From: Sulfuricella denitrificans skB26
GTDB lineage: Bacteria; Pseudomonadota; Gammaproteobacteria; Burkholderiales; Sulfuricellaceae
NCBI RefSeq assembly: GCF_000297055.2
Contig: NC_022357.1
Location: forward strand, 310,001-374,000
Length of the DNA: 64,000 nt
Reading direction: 5' to 3'
Translations under genes and position numbers: made by a program
Shown: positions 18,055 through 27,425 of the stretch, in pieces
Layout of the letters: each line of letters opens with the position of its first letter
How positions within the stretch are numbered: the stretch's first letter is position 1
The notes under the pieces: generated by a model
The model's input: the letters and a program-made list of their open reading frames with translations, nothing else
What the model was told of the DNA's origin: nothing
Databases searched by the model: none

Positions 18055-18875
18055 AATTTACCAAAATGCACGGCCTCGGCAACGATTTCGTGGTGTTCGA
18101 CGCGATTTCGCAAAGCGTGAATTTGAGCCCGGCTCAGTTCCAGTTCATCGCCGATCGCCATTTCGGCATCGGTTGCGACCAGATTTTGCTGGTGGAACGC
18201 GCTACCCGGCTCGACGCGGATTTCCGCTACCGCATTTTCAATGCCGATGGCGGCGAGGTCGAGCAGTGCGGCAACGGTGCACGCTGCTTCGTGCGCTTCG
18301 TGCACGACAAAGCACTGAGCCCGAAAACCGAAATTCGTGTGGAAACGGCTTCTGGCATCATCGTACCTCGACTCGAGCCAAACGGTCAGGTGACGGTAAA
18401 CATGGGCGTGCCGCGCTTTGAGCTGACTGAAGTCCCGTTCATTGCGGAAAAACGCGCGCTCACCTATTTACTTGGCCTGGAAGGTAAACTCGCCGAAGTC
18501 AGCGTGCTGTCCATGGGTAACCCTCATGCGGTACAGTTGGTAGAAGATGTGGATGGCGCGGCGGTTGCCGTGGAGGGGCCGCAGATCGAAAGCCACCCGA
18601 GCTTTCCAGCACGGGTTAACGCAGGCTTCATGCAGGTGCTTGACCGTGGCCGCATCAAGTTGCGGGTGTACGAGCGCGGCGCCGGCGAAACTCTGGCTTG
18701 CGGCACTGGCGCCTGTGCCGCAGTAGTGGCGGGGATCATGCGCGGATTGCTGGATGACGAGGTGCGGGTGACAACCCGGGGCGGTGAGTTGATCATCCGC
18801 TGGGAAGGCGAGGGGCATCCGGTCAGGATGACCGGCCCGGCAGTGACGGTATTCGAAGGCGAAATTAATTTATGA
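18045..18875 (+). CDS. dapF: diaminopimelate epimerase
   Basis: 276 residues. Interconverts LL- and meso-diaminopimelate for lysine and peptidoglycan synthesis. It has the two active-site cysteines that act as base and acid: Cys75 in [11 protein letters not shown] and Cys219 in [11 protein letters not shown]. The N-terminus [14 protein letters not shown] is typical. It starts inside the preceding gene and is followed by DUF484 and xerC, the conserved proteobacterial order. Confidence 0.97.
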   Translation: MLLKFTKMHGLGNDFVVFDAISQSVNLSPAQFQFIADRHFGIGCDQILLVERATRLDADFRYRIFNADGGEVEQCGNGARCFVRFVHDKALSPKTEIRVETASGIIVPRLEPNGQVTVNMGVPRFELTEVPFIAEKRALTYLLGLEGKLAEVSVLSMGNPHAVQLVEDVDGAAVAVEGPQIESHPSFPARVNAGFMQVLDRGRIKLRVYERGAGETLACGTGACAAVVAGIMRGLLDDEVRVTTRGGELIIRWEGEGHPVRMTGPAVTVFEGEINL

Positions 18876-18894
18876 ACATGGGGAGAAAAGAAGC

Positions 18895-19545
18895 ATGAAT
18901 TCGGAAGCGGTCGCGCAATATTTACATGAAAATCCGGAGTTTTTCGAACAACATTCCGCGCTGCTGGCGGAAGTATTTATCCCCCACCCCCACGGGGGTC
19001 GGGCGATATCTATCGCCGAGCGCCAGCAGCTGGCGATGCGCGACAAGAACCGTCTGCTCGAAACCAAGCTGCGGGAGTTGATCCAGTTCGGCGAGGAAAA
19101 CGACGCCATCAGCGAAAAAATGCACCGCCTCAGCCTGTCTCTGCTCGGTGCGCGCGATCTGGACAGTGCGCTGAATACGGCTTATTTCAACCTGCGCGAG
19201 GATTTCGACGTGCCTCACGTGGCGATTCGCATCTGGGCCGGCGCTGATCTGCCGGCACGGCCGGAGTTTATGGGAGCGACGATCGAAATGTGCGCCTTCG
19301 CCGACGAGCTGATTACGCCGAAATGCGGCCCGCAGTTGCTTGAGGAAGCGCCTTCCTGGTTCGGCGAGGCCGGGCCTAACCTACGCTCCTTCGCCTATGT
19401 GGCAATGCGCTCGGAGCAGTCCTTCGGCCTGCTCGCCTTGGCCAGCGAAGATGTGCAGCGTTTCTACCCGGAGATGGGCACGCTCTACCTGAAACGTTTG
19501 GGCGAACTGGTCAGCGCGGCGTTGCTGCGCTATCTTAAGGCGTGA
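18895..19545 (+). CDS. DUF484 family protein
   Basis: 216 residues of the DUF484 family: an N-terminal helical part (YLHENPEFFEQHSALL), a coiled region (about 45-75) and a GAF-like domain to the end. Its biochemical role is unknown; its constant position between dapF and xerC is the only context. GGAGAAAAGAAGC precedes the ATG. The stop lies inside the second GTGAGG repeat. Confidence 0.92.
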   Translation: MNSEAVAQYLHENPEFFEQHSALLAEVFIPHPHGGRAISIAERQQLAMRDKNRLLETKLRELIQFGEENDAISEKMHRLSLSLLGARDLDSALNTAYFNLREDFDVPHVAIRIWAGADLPARPEFMGATIEMCAFADELITPKCGPQLLEEAPSWFGEAGPNLRSFAYVAMRSEQSFGLLALASEDVQRFYPEMGTLYLKRLGELVSAALLRYLKA

Positions 19546-19605
19546 GGGGTAAAGGGTGAGGGGTGAGGGGAAAAGTCAAAACCGCACTGTCGCGGGTTTC
19601 ACGCC
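19539..19605. repeat. GTGAGG-type inverted repeat (copy 2)
   Basis: GGCGTGA (19539-19545) and TCACGCC (19599-19605) flank a stretch of GTGAGGGG words. It overlaps the DUF484 stop and ends 16 bp before xerC. Confidence 0.65.
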
Positions 19606-19621
19606 TCACCATGGATAACCC

Positions 19622-20515
19622 ATGAGCCCAGGCGCGACCTATCTGCAAGCCTTTCTCGGTCATCTCGCCAGCGAGCGCCGCCTGTCCCCCCTGACCTGCA
19701 GCAACTACGGCCGTGACGTGGCCGAGTTGCTGAAGCTGGCGGGCGAAATCCCCCTGGATCAGCTGCAAGTCCACCAGATTCGGCGCTTTATCGCACAATT
19801 GCATGGTCGCGGCCTGGGCGGCAAAACGCTGGCGCGCATGCTCTCCGCCTGGCGGGGTTTCTATGCCTGGCTTGCCCGCGACCATGGCTTTACCAGTAAT
19901 CCCTGCGCCGGCATGCGCGCCCCGAAATCCGTTAAAGCACTGCCGCAGGCACTGTCGCCGGACGAAGCTGTCCGCCTGATGGAAATCCCCACAGAGAGTG
20001 ACCCTCTCGCCCTGCGTGACAAGGCGATGTTCGAGCTGTTCTATTCATCCGGCCTGCGCCTTTCCGAGCTCGTCAATCTGCCGCTCAGCCAGATCGATCT
20101 TGTCGCCGGCATGGTGCGGGTCACCGGCAAAGGCGGCAAGACCCGTGAAGTGCCGGTGGGGCGTTTCGCTCTGGAGGCGGTGCGACACTGGCTGCCGGAG
20201 CGGGAAAAGCTCGTCAGGCCTGAAGAATACACATTGTTTGTGGGCAAAAATGGGACTCGATTGACGCCTCGCGCCGTGCAGTACCGTGTCAAGCAATGGG
20301 CTCTCAAACTGGGTATTTCGGCGGAAGTGCATCCGCATGTGTTGCGCCATTCCTTCGCCAGCCATGTATTGCAGTCCAGCGGCGATCTGCGTGCCGTGCA
20401 GGAAATGCTCGGACATGCGAATATTTCTACCACGCAGGTGTATACGCACCTGGATTTTCAGCATTTGGCAAAAGTGTATGATGCGGCTCATCCGCGCGCG
20501 AAGAAGAAACCTTGA
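19622..20515 (+). CDS. xerC: tyrosine recombinase XerC
   Basis: 297 residues. With XerD it resolves chromosome dimers at dif. The N-terminal SAM-like core-binding domain (1-95) and the catalytic domain (about 110-290) are intact: Arg in SGLRLSEL, HVLRHSFASH, LGHANISTTQ and the nucleophile Tyr in VYTHLDF. Its place after dapF and DUF484 makes it the housekeeping XerC, not a phage integrase. Confidence 0.96.
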   Translation: MSPGATYLQAFLGHLASERRLSPLTCSNYGRDVAELLKLAGEIPLDQLQVHQIRRFIAQLHGRGLGGKTLARMLSAWRGFYAWLARDHGFTSNPCAGMRAPKSVKALPQALSPDEAVRLMEIPTESDPLALRDKAMFELFYSSGLRLSELVNLPLSQIDLVAGMVRVTGKGGKTREVPVGRFALEAVRHWLPEREKLVRPEEYTLFVGKNGTRLTPRAVQYRVKQWALKLGISAEVHPHVLRHSFASHVLQSSGDLRAVQEMLGHANISTTQVYTHLDFQHLAKVYDAAHPRAKKKP

Positions 20516-20547
20516 CACCTTTCATCTGCTTGCGTGATGATAAGACA

Positions 20548-20862
20548 ATGAATTCTCGTCTGTTATTTTCCCTGTGGCTTGCCCTTGCCCTGCTCTTCGC
20601 CCAGCAGGGCGCGGCACTGCATGCCTTGTCGCACTTCGCGGACGGCGTGCCGGCGCAGTCGCAGCAGGAAAAGCACCTGCCCCACTCGCCGGCCTGCGAC
20701 AAGTGCATAGTCTATGCCGGTATCGGCGGCGCGGCTGCGTCATCGCCGCCGGTTTTCGCTGTCCCGGAAACGACCGCCATACTTGCCGCGGTATTTTTTC
20801 TCCTGTTCTTTTCCGCACCGCTTCGCACCTACCTTTCCCGCGCCCCGCCCAGCCTCGCCTGA
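20548..20862 (+). CDS. small exported His/Cys protein of the metal-uptake locus
   Basis: 104 residues: a signal or anchor sequence (LLFSLWLALALLFAQQGAA), a mature part with clustered possible metal ligands (HALSHF, HLPHSPACDKC) and a C-terminal hydrophobic helix (TTAILAAVFFLLFFS). It resembles the small DUF2946-like proteins found beside metal genes, but the match is loose. Followed after 100 bp by a porin and a metal ABC binding protein and permease, so a role in zinc or copper handling is inferred. The ATG at 20548 is preferred over an upstream ATG at 20512 because it starts directly at the signal peptide. Confidence 0.55.
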   Translation: MNSRLLFSLWLALALLFAQQGAALHALSHFADGVPAQSQQEKHLPHSPACDKCIVYAGIGGAAASSPPVFAVPETTAILAAVFFLLFFSAPLRTYLSRAPPSLA

Positions 20863-20962
20863 AATTGATCGCACTCTGTTCCGGTAGCCGGTTTTAACGC
20901 TGGTTGCCGCTCCCCGCATGATTCAAGCGGGGACAGGCATTGATATTTTTCACGAGGTCATC

Positions 20963-22333
20963 ATGTCATTCAAACGCAATACCCTTGCGGCGAGCATCGC
21001 GCTCGCCCTTGCAGTGCCTCTGGGCGCGCAAGCCGCCGACAGCGCCGAACTAGCGCAAATCCGCGAGCAGATCAAACAGATGAAGGAAAGCTACGAAGTG
21101 CGCATCCAGGCATTGGAAAAGCGCCTGCAACAGGCGGAAGTCATCGCCGGTAATGCGCAAGCCAAGGCCGAAAAGGCCGAGGAAAAGATCGTTCAGTCCA
21201 TCGTCGCACCTGCACCATCGACGTCCACCGGCACTTTTAACCCTGAGATGTCGCTGATACTTTCCGGTACTTACGCCAATCTTTCGCAAGATCCGGCTAA
21301 TTACCGAATTGGCGGCTTCCTGCCAAACGGTGGCGAAATCGGCCCAGGTCGGCGCGGTTTTGGCCTGGGCGAATCCGAACTGGTTGTCGCCGCCAACATC
21401 GATCCCTACCTGCGCGGCCAGTTCACCCTCGCCGTTACGCCGGAAAGCACCGTGGCAGTGGAGGAGGCGTTCGTGCAGTCCCTCGGTCTCGGCAACGGCC
21501 TCACGGTCAAGGCTGGGCGCTTCTATTCGGGTGTAGGCTACCTCAACGAGCGGCATGCCCACACCTGGGACTTCGTCGATGCGCCGCTCGCCTACCAGGC
21601 ATTCTTTGGTGGCCAGTTCAAGGACGATGGCGTTCAACTGAAATGGGTTGCACCAACAGATCTGTTCGTCGAACTCGGGGCAGAGGTCGGGCGCGGCAGC
21701 AACTTCCCTGCTAGCAACCGCGCCAAGAACGGCAGCGGTTCAGCGACGCTGTTCGCTCATCTTGGCGGCGATGTCGGTGTCAGCCATAGCTGGCGGGCTG
21801 GGTTGTCACTGTTGCGCACTTCGCCCCAAGACCGAACCTACACTGGCGCCGGCGTTACCAACAGCTTCAGTGGCAACAGTCGGCTGGAGATCGCCGACTT
21901 GGTGTGGAAATGGGCTCCTAACGGCAACCCGGTCAACACCAACTTCAAGCTGCAGGGCGAATATTTCCGCCGCCATGAAGACGGCGACCTGACCTATGAT
22001 GTAAATACCGCCAACAACACCGACCGCTATGCTTCGGCGCAATCCGGCTGGTACTTGCAGGGTGTTTACCAGTTCATGCCGCGCTGGCGGGTGGGGCTGC
22101 GGCGCGACCAACTGGACGGTGGCAGTGTTGATTATTCTTCCAACAGTGCGGTGCTGGGAACGGAAGCGTTCAACCCGTCGAAAAACAGCCTGATGTTCGA
22201 TTACAGCCCGAGCGAGTTTTCACGCTTCCGCCTGCAATTCGCGCAGGACAAGTCGCGTCCGGAAGTCACCGATAATCAGATGTTCCTGCAATACCAGATG
22301 AGCCTGGGCGCCCATGGCGCGCACAAGTATTAG
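20963..22333 (+). CDS. outer-membrane porin with N-terminal coiled coil, metal-uptake locus
   Basis: 456 residues. Signal peptide (AASIALALAVPLGAQAA), then a periplasmic coiled coil (about 30-75, LAQIREQIKQMKESYEVRI and following) and a long beta-barrel ending in an aromatic-rich strand (NQMFLQYQMSL). This is the form of substrate-specific porins that precede zinc/manganese ABC genes. It ends 10 bp before the binding protein gene, so it is very likely part of the same operon and may admit the metal or a metal complex through the outer membrane. Confidence 0.75.
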   Translation: MSFKRNTLAASIALALAVPLGAQAADSAELAQIREQIKQMKESYEVRIQALEKRLQQAEVIAGNAQAKAEKAEEKIVQSIVAPAPSTSTGTFNPEMSLILSGTYANLSQDPANYRIGGFLPNGGEIGPGRRGFGLGESELVVAANIDPYLRGQFTLAVTPESTVAVEEAFVQSLGLGNGLTVKAGRFYSGVGYLNERHAHTWDFVDAPLAYQAFFGGQFKDDGVQLKWVAPTDLFVELGAEVGRGSNFPASNRAKNGSGSATLFAHLGGDVGVSHSWRAGLSLLRTSPQDRTYTGAGVTNSFSGNSRLEIADLVWKWAPNGNPVNTNFKLQGEYFRRHEDGDLTYDVNTANNTDRYASAQSGWYLQGVYQFMPRWRVGLRRDQLDGGSVDYSSNSAVLGTEAFNPSKNSLMFDYSPSEFSRFRLQFAQDKSRPEVTDNQMFLQYQMSLGAHGAHKY

Positions 22334-22343
22334 GAGAATTGGC

Positions 22344-23255
22344 ATGAATTTAGCAAAATCGATGAAATGGCTGTCCGGCGGACTGCTTGCGTTATTTTCC
22401 ATTCCGGCCTTCGCCGCCCTCAATATTCTCGCCTGCGAGCCGGAATGGGGTGCGTTGGCGCAGGAACTGGGCGGCGACAAGGTGTCCGTGTACAACGCCA
22501 CCAACGCCCTGCAGGACCCGCACCGCGTCGAAGCCAAGCCCAGTCTGATGGCGCGCGCCCGTGGCGCCGATATGCTGGTCTGCACCGGGGCGGAACTGGA
22601 GGTCGGCTGGCTGCCTATCCTGTTGCGCCAGACCGGCAATCCGAAAGTCCAGCCGGGGCAGCCCGGCTATTTCGAGGCGGCGCATTACGTGCGCATGCTG
22701 GAGATCCCCACCCGCCTCGACCGCGCAGAGGGCGATGTGCATCCGGGCGGCAATCCGCACATCCAGACCGACCCGCGCAATATCACGCTGGTGGCGGATG
22801 CATTGGCAAAACGCCTGGCCGAGATCGATGCCGCCAACGCCGATTATTATCGGCAGCGTCATGTCCAGTTCGCAGCACGCTGGAAAACGGCCATCGCCAA
22901 CTGGGAAAAGCTGGCAGCGCCTCTCAAGGGAATTCCTATCGTCGTCCAGCACAAAGGGTTTCCCTACCTGGAGAACTGGCTGGGACTGAAGCAGGTGGCA
23001 GCGCTGGAGCCGAAGCCCGGCGTCGAGCCGAGCAGTGCTTATCTGTCAGGATTGCTCGGGCAACTCCAGCGGCAGCCGGCGAAAATGGTGATACGAGCCG
23101 CCTACAACGATGCGCGCGCCTCCGAGTGGCTGACGGAGCGGGCGAAAATCCCGGCAGTGGATCTGCCTTTTACCGTGGGAGGTTCCGAGCGGGCGAAGGA
23201 TTTGTTCGGGCTGTTCGACGATACGGTGCAGAGACTTTTGGATGCGCTCAAATGA
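22344..23255 (+). CDS. ZnuA-like metal ABC transporter substrate-binding protein
   Basis: 303 residues with a signal peptide ending AFA-ALN. It belongs to the cluster A-I metal-binding proteins (ZnuA/TroA). Candidate ligand histidines lie where the family has them: QDPHRVEAKPS, GGNPHIQTDP and VVQHKGFP; the last site reads RAAYNDARAS. There is no His-rich loop of the kind seen in E. coli ZnuA. It captures Zn2+ or Mn2+ in the periplasm for the permease, whose ATG overlaps this gene's stop by 4 bp. AGGAGAATTGGC precedes the ATG. Confidence 0.85.
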   Translation: MNLAKSMKWLSGGLLALFSIPAFAALNILACEPEWGALAQELGGDKVSVYNATNALQDPHRVEAKPSLMARARGADMLVCTGAELEVGWLPILLRQTGNPKVQPGQPGYFEAAHYVRMLEIPTRLDRAEGDVHPGGNPHIQTDPRNITLVADALAKRLAEIDAANADYYRQRHVQFAARWKTAIANWEKLAAPLKGIPIVVQHKGFPYLENWLGLKQVAALEPKPGVEPSSAYLSGLLGQLQRQPAKMVIRAAYNDARASEWLTERAKIPAVDLPFTVGGSERAKDLFGLFDDTVQRLLDALK

Positions 23256-24025
23256 ACCTCGATGCCCTGAGTCTTTCCATCCTCGTTCCAGCCTTCCTGG
23301 CCGGCCTGCTGGTTCTGGCAACCCATGTGCCGATGGGGATGCAGGTGCTGTCCCGCAGTATTGTGTTCATCGACCTGGCGATTGCACAGATCGCCACCCT
23401 TGGGGTCATCGCGGCGGACCTTTTCGGCTTCGAGCCGGAAGGCTGGGTGGCGCAGGTTGCCGCAGTATCTGCCGCCCTTCTTGGCGCGTTGCTGCTGACC
23501 TGGACAGAAAGGCGCTGGCCGGACGTGCAGGAGGCACTGATCGGTGTGCTGTTCGTGTTGGCGGCCAGTGGCGGAATGTTGCTGGTGGCCAACAATCCGC
23601 ATGGCGGTGAACATCTCAGAGATTTGCTGGCAGGCCAGATTCTGTGGGTGAGTACGGCGCAGTTGTTGCCGGTGGCTGCCCTGGCAGCCACCATCCTGAT
23701 TCTGTGGTTCGGGTTGAGAGACAGGCTCGGGCGATTTGGATTCTACGGCTTGTTCGCCTTCGCCGTCACCACCTCGGTGCAGTTGGTCGGCGTGTACCTG
23801 GTGTTCGCCAGCCTGATTGTTCCGGCGCTGGCTTGCCGTCTTTATTCGCCCCATATCCGGTTGGCGGTGGGCTATGCTGTCGGCGCAGCAGGCTACATCC
23901 TGGGGTTGGGGCTTTCGGTATTGTTTGACTTGCCTTCCGGCGCTGTGGTGGTGTGGACTTTGGCGCTGGTTGGAATTGCAGCCTACAGTTTGGGTCCCGA
24001 CCCGTCCAGAAGCGTTGCCAAATAG
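23252..24025 (+). CDS. ZnuB-like metal ABC transporter permease
   Basis: 257 residues, about eight helices, ABC-3 family permease. It begins with an ATGA overlap with the binding-protein gene. The frame continues open far upstream, but that stretch is only the alternative frame of the ZnuA gene. No ABC ATPase gene follows (the next gene is an unrelated STAS protein), so the energising subunit must be encoded elsewhere. Confidence 0.85.
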   Translation: MNLDALSLSILVPAFLAGLLVLATHVPMGMQVLSRSIVFIDLAIAQIATLGVIAADLFGFEPEGWVAQVAAVSAALLGALLLTWTERRWPDVQEALIGVLFVLAASGGMLLVANNPHGGEHLRDLLAGQILWVSTAQLLPVAALAATILILWFGLRDRLGRFGFYGLFAFAVTTSVQLVGVYLVFASLIVPALACRLYSPHIRLAVGYAVGAAGYILGLGLSVLFDLPSGAVVVWTLALVGIAAYSLGPDPSRSVAK

Positions 24026-24100
24026 GGATTTTCCCTTATTGCCCATGAAGGTGAGCAGCCTTATAATGGTTCACTTATAAATAAACCTGGTTGACCCGCA

Positions 24101-25366
24101 GTGGTGTTTTCATTTTTTCGCAAGAAGCCAGAAGAAACGTCGCAGGCCAAGCCTCGTGCGCCTGTTGCCGACAGGCACACTGCCACCCCTCGCCAGCAGG
24201 TAACCCCGCTAGCAACCCCGACTGTTCCGCCCAATACGGTTGCTTTGGTGCCGCAACCGGCAATTGAATCCAAACCGGCGGCAGTTTCTTCACCCCCATC
24301 GCCTCAAACCGAAACGAATACGATTGGAAGTGCTGGAACTGTAGAAACTGCAGAAATGTATTCGGCGGTGGAGGAGGCGGCGATTCTCTATGCCAGCGAC
24401 CATCCCGACCAAGCCGCCGCGCTGCTGCTGGATTTCGTCAAGAACAATGCCGATAGAAAAGAACTCAAGCCCTGGATGATGTTGTTTGATATTTACCAGA
24501 TCCAGGGCAAGAAGGCACTCTTCGAAGAGCTTGCGCTGGAGTTCGTTGTTAAATTCGAGCGCAGTGCACCGACCTGGAGCGATGATAAGGTGCCGGGCGT
24601 TCAGACCGAAAACCCCAAAGCGGGAGGAGGGACTGCCGTTGAAGGCTATGTTGCCCTTACCGGCATTTTGCAGGGGGACAAGGATTCCCTGTTCCTGAAT
24701 CTGGAGCAGGTTGCGCAGAAAGGTGCTGGCCTGCGGCTGGACTTTGCCCGGCTGGAGGGATTGGACGCCTCGGGCAGTCGTCGCTTGGTGGAGACCCTGC
24801 AGGGTTTGAAAAAGAGCGGAAAGAAAATCACCCCGATCAGCGTTCCGCACGTAACGGAGCTGCTCAAGGCTTTGCTCGGGCAGGGCAGCGAGGATGAGGA
24901 GGCCCACTGGCAACTTTTGCTTAACCTCTACCAATGCCAGGGAATGGAGACGGAATACGAGGATTTGGCGGTGGAGTACGCGATTACTTTCGAAATGTCG
25001 CCGCCGTCCTGGGAATCCATGCCCCCATGTCGGCAGCCGGTTGAGGCGGTAATGGCCGATACTCCTGATGAACTGCCTCATGACGAGGACACCTTTTTCA
25101 TGAGGGGCGTGATTTCGGCTGATAGTGCTCAGCAACTGCAGGATCTGAAAAATTTTGCCGCCTCGCGCAGCGAGGTTTACCTGGATATGGCTGATGTGTC
25201 CCGTGTGGATTTTGTCAGTATCGGAGATTTCGTTGGTGTGCTGGTTGGATTGAACTGCGGTGGGAAGAAGTTGCTGGTTCGTAATGCTAACGAAATGATC
25301 CGCGCCCTGTTCGGAGTCATGGGCGTCGACCAGTTCGCCGATATCCTGAAAAGAAAAATCGGCTGA
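24101..25366 (+). CDS. duplicated helical-repeat/STAS domain protein
   Basis: 421 residues, cytoplasmic. After a Pro/Thr/Ala-rich low-complexity N-terminus (about 10-80), the protein is built as two copies of one module: a helical pair (LLDFVKNNADRKELKPWMML... / WQLLLNLYQCQGMETEYEDL) containing the shared phrase LA(L/V)E(F/Y)... F.(R/M)S.P.W, and a STAS-like domain (about 185-265 and 330-421). STAS domains bind nucleotides or act as phospho-switches. The start is GTG 24101 (or the adjacent GTG 24104); ribosome site weak. It is separate from the upstream metal genes and precedes hslVU. Exact function unknown. Confidence 0.7.
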   Translation: MVFSFFRKKPEETSQAKPRAPVADRHTATPRQQVTPLATPTVPPNTVALVPQPAIESKPAAVSSPPSPQTETNTIGSAGTVETAEMYSAVEEAAILYASDHPDQAAALLLDFVKNNADRKELKPWMMLFDIYQIQGKKALFEELALEFVVKFERSAPTWSDDKVPGVQTENPKAGGGTAVEGYVALTGILQGDKDSLFLNLEQVAQKGAGLRLDFARLEGLDASGSRRLVETLQGLKKSGKKITPISVPHVTELLKALLGQGSEDEEAHWQLLLNLYQCQGMETEYEDLAVEYAITFEMSPPSWESMPPCRQPVEAVMADTPDELPHDEDTFFMRGVISADSAQQLQDLKNFAASRSEVYLDMADVSRVDFVSIGDFVGVLVGLNCGGKKLLVRNANEMIRALFGVMGVDQFADILKRKIG

Positions 25367-25441
25367 TCCTCTCTGTTCTTCGCTCCGTCAGCTTGTTATG
25401 CATCAATCTAATCCAATGGGATTATTCTGCGGAGAAAAATC

Positions 25442-25978
25442 ATGGAGCAATTTCACGGCACCACCATCCTCTCGGTACGACGTGGCAATCAAGTTGCGCT
25501 CGGTGGCGATGGGCAGGTAACACTCGGCAATATCGTGGTCAAAGCCACCGCGCGCAAGGTGCGCCGCATCCACCACGACAAAATTCTGGCTGGTTTCGCG
25601 GGCGGAACGGCGGATGCCTTCACCCTGTTCGAACGTTTCGAGGCTAAGCTCGACAAGCACCAGGGGCATCTGCTGCGTTCCGCTGTGGAACTGGCCAAGG
25701 ACTGGCGCACCGACCGCATTCTGCGCCGGCTTGAAGCCATGCTGGCGGTTGCCGACCATGAGACTTCGCTGATTATCACCGGCAACGGCGATGTGCTGGA
25801 GCCAGAGTATGGCCTGGTCGCCATTGGCAGCGGTGGTCCTTACGCCCAGAGCGCGGCGCGCGCCCTGCTCGACTACACTGACCTGCCGCCGGAAGAGATC
25901 GTCAAGAAAGCGCTGACCATCGCAGCCGACCTGTGTATCTATACCAATAAGAATCACGTGATTGAAGTGCTTGAATAA
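25442..25978 (+). CDS. hslV: ATP-dependent protease subunit HslV (ClpQ)
   Basis: 178 residues. Proteasome-like peptidase that forms a double hexamer and degrades proteins unfolded by HslU. The catalytic threonine is Thr7 in [14 protein letters not shown] and is exposed after removal of the first residues; the GGDGQVTLG and [12 protein letters not shown] motifs are intact. GGAGAAAAATC precedes the ATG. hslU follows after a 96-bp gap that holds an inverted repeat. Confidence 0.97.
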   Translation: MEQFHGTTILSVRRGNQVALGGDGQVTLGNIVVKATARKVRRIHHDKILAGFAGGTADAFTLFERFEAKLDKHQGHLLRSAVELAKDWRTDRILRRLEAMLAVADHETSLIITGNGDVLEPEYGLVAIGSGGPYAQSAARALLDYTDLPPEEIVKKALTIAADLCIYTNKNHVIEVLE

Positions 25979-26050
25979 GGTGAGGGGTGAGACGAGAGGT
26001 GTGAGGCGTAAAATCTCCGACAACCTGCGCCTTACACCTCACCCCTCACC
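25979..26050. repeat. GTGAGG-type inverted repeat (copy 3, hslV-hslU gap)
   Basis: Perfect 13-bp arms GGTGAGGGGTGAG (25979-25991) and CTCACCCCTCACC (26038-26050), with more GTGAGG words between and after. It begins directly after the hslV stop and could fold in the hslVU transcript. Confidence 0.8.
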
Positions 26051-26074
26051 CCTAATCCCTCACGAAGAATTGCC

Positions 26075-27397
26075 ATGATCCCAATGACTCCTCAGGAAAT
26101 TGTCCACGAACTGGACAAGCACATCATCGGTCAGCATGCTGCCAAGCGTGCCGTCGCCATTGCCCTGCGCAACCGTTGGCGCAGGCAGCAGGTGGCCGAG
26201 CCGTTGCGGCATGAAATCACGCCTAAAAATATTCTGATGATCGGCCCGACCGGCGTCGGCAAGACCGAGATCGCCCGTCGCCTGGCCAAGCTCGCCAATG
26301 CGCCATTCATCAAGGTGGAAGCGACCAAGTTTACCGAGGTAGGCTATGTCGGACGCGATGTCGATTCCATTATTCGTGACTTGGTGGAAATGGCCATCAA
26401 GCAGACCCGCGAGCAGGAAACCCTCAAAGTGCGCCATCGCGCCGAAGATCATGCCGAGGAGCGCATCCTCGACGCGCTGCTGCCGCCAGCTCGCGACATC
26501 GAAGCAGAAGCGGGTGAGGAAAACGCCACTCGCCAGAAATTCCGCAAGATGCTGCGCGAGGGCAAGCTTGACGATAAGGAAATCGAAATCGAGGTGGCTG
26601 GCGCCCAGGCGCATATGGAAATTCTCGCCCCGCCCGGCATGGAGGAAATGACCTCGCAGATCCAGAGCATGTTTCAGAATATCGGCAGCAGCAAGCGCAG
26701 GCAGCGCAAGTTGAAGATCGCTGAAGCGATGAAGCTGCTCACCGAAGAAGAAGCGATGAAGCTGATCAATGACGAGGAGATGAAAATCCATGCAGTGCAG
26801 AACGTCGAACAAAACGGCATCGTATTCCTCGACGAAATCGACAAGATCACCAGTCGTTCCGAGTCTTCCGGGACTGACGTGTCGCGCCAGGGCGTGCAAC
26901 GTGACCTGCTGCCGTTAGTCGAGGGCACCACCGTTACCACCAAGTACGGCATGATCAAGACTGACCACATCCTGTTTATCGCCAGCGGAGCCTTTCATCT
27001 TGCCAAGCCCTCCGATCTTATTCCCGAACTGCAAGGCCGGCTGCCCATACGCGTCGAGCTTGATTCCCTGAGCGTTTCAGACTTCGAGCAGATACTCACC
27101 AACACCGACGCCTGCCTGACCAAACAGTATGAAGCCTTGCTCGGCACCGAGTCGGTGAAACTTGATTTCAAGGCCGACGCTATCCGGCGCCTCGCCGAAA
27201 TTGCTTTCGAGGTCAACGAAAGAACCGAAAACATCGGCGCGCGGCGGCTCTACACTGTGATGGAAAAACTGCTCGAGGAAATCTCCTTCGAAGCCGGCCG
27301 CAAGGTTGAAGAAAGTATCGTCATCGATGCCGCCTATGTTGACGGCAAGCTGAAAGAGCTGGCCAAGAGCGAGGATCTGGCGCGCTACGTGCTGTAA
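26075..27397 (+). CDS. hslU: ATP-dependent protease ATPase subunit HslU (ClpY)
   Basis: 440 residues, AAA+ unfoldase partner of HslV. Walker [10 protein letters not shown] (near residue 58), pore loop GYVGRD (near 90), Walker [10 protein letters not shown] (near 250) and the C-terminal sensor region [13 protein letters not shown] are all present. The I-domain lies between, about residues 110-235. Same operon as hslV. Confidence 0.97.
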   Translation: MIPMTPQEIVHELDKHIIGQHAAKRAVAIALRNRWRRQQVAEPLRHEITPKNILMIGPTGVGKTEIARRLAKLANAPFIKVEATKFTEVGYVGRDVDSIIRDLVEMAIKQTREQETLKVRHRAEDHAEERILDALLPPARDIEAEAGEENATRQKFRKMLREGKLDDKEIEIEVAGAQAHMEILAPPGMEEMTSQIQSMFQNIGSSKRRQRKLKIAEAMKLLTEEEAMKLINDEEMKIHAVQNVEQNGIVFLDEIDKITSRSESSGTDVSRQGVQRDLLPLVEGTTVTTKYGMIKTDHILFIASGAFHLAKPSDLIPELQGRLPIRVELDSLSVSDFEQILTNTDACLTKQYEALLGTESVKLDFKADAIRRLAEIAFEVNERTENIGARRLYTVMEKLLEEISFEAGRKVEESIVIDAAYVDGKLKELAKSEDLARYVL

Positions 27398-27425
27398 ACT
27401 TTCTGTCAAGATAACGTAGATTGAA

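Noticed and set aside
19622-20515. Phage or island integrase
   Set aside because: Context dapF-DUF484-xerC and family motifs identify the housekeeping XerC; no attachment-site repeats or phage genes nearby.
22367-23251. Upstream extension of the ZnuB frame
   Set aside because: This part is only the alternative frame of the ZnuA gene; the true start is ATG 23252 with the ATGA overlap.
25979-26064. CRISPR-like spaced repeats in the hslV-hslU gap
   Set aside because: Words occur in opposite orientations around one centre and are not regularly spaced, so it is an inverted repeat, not an array.
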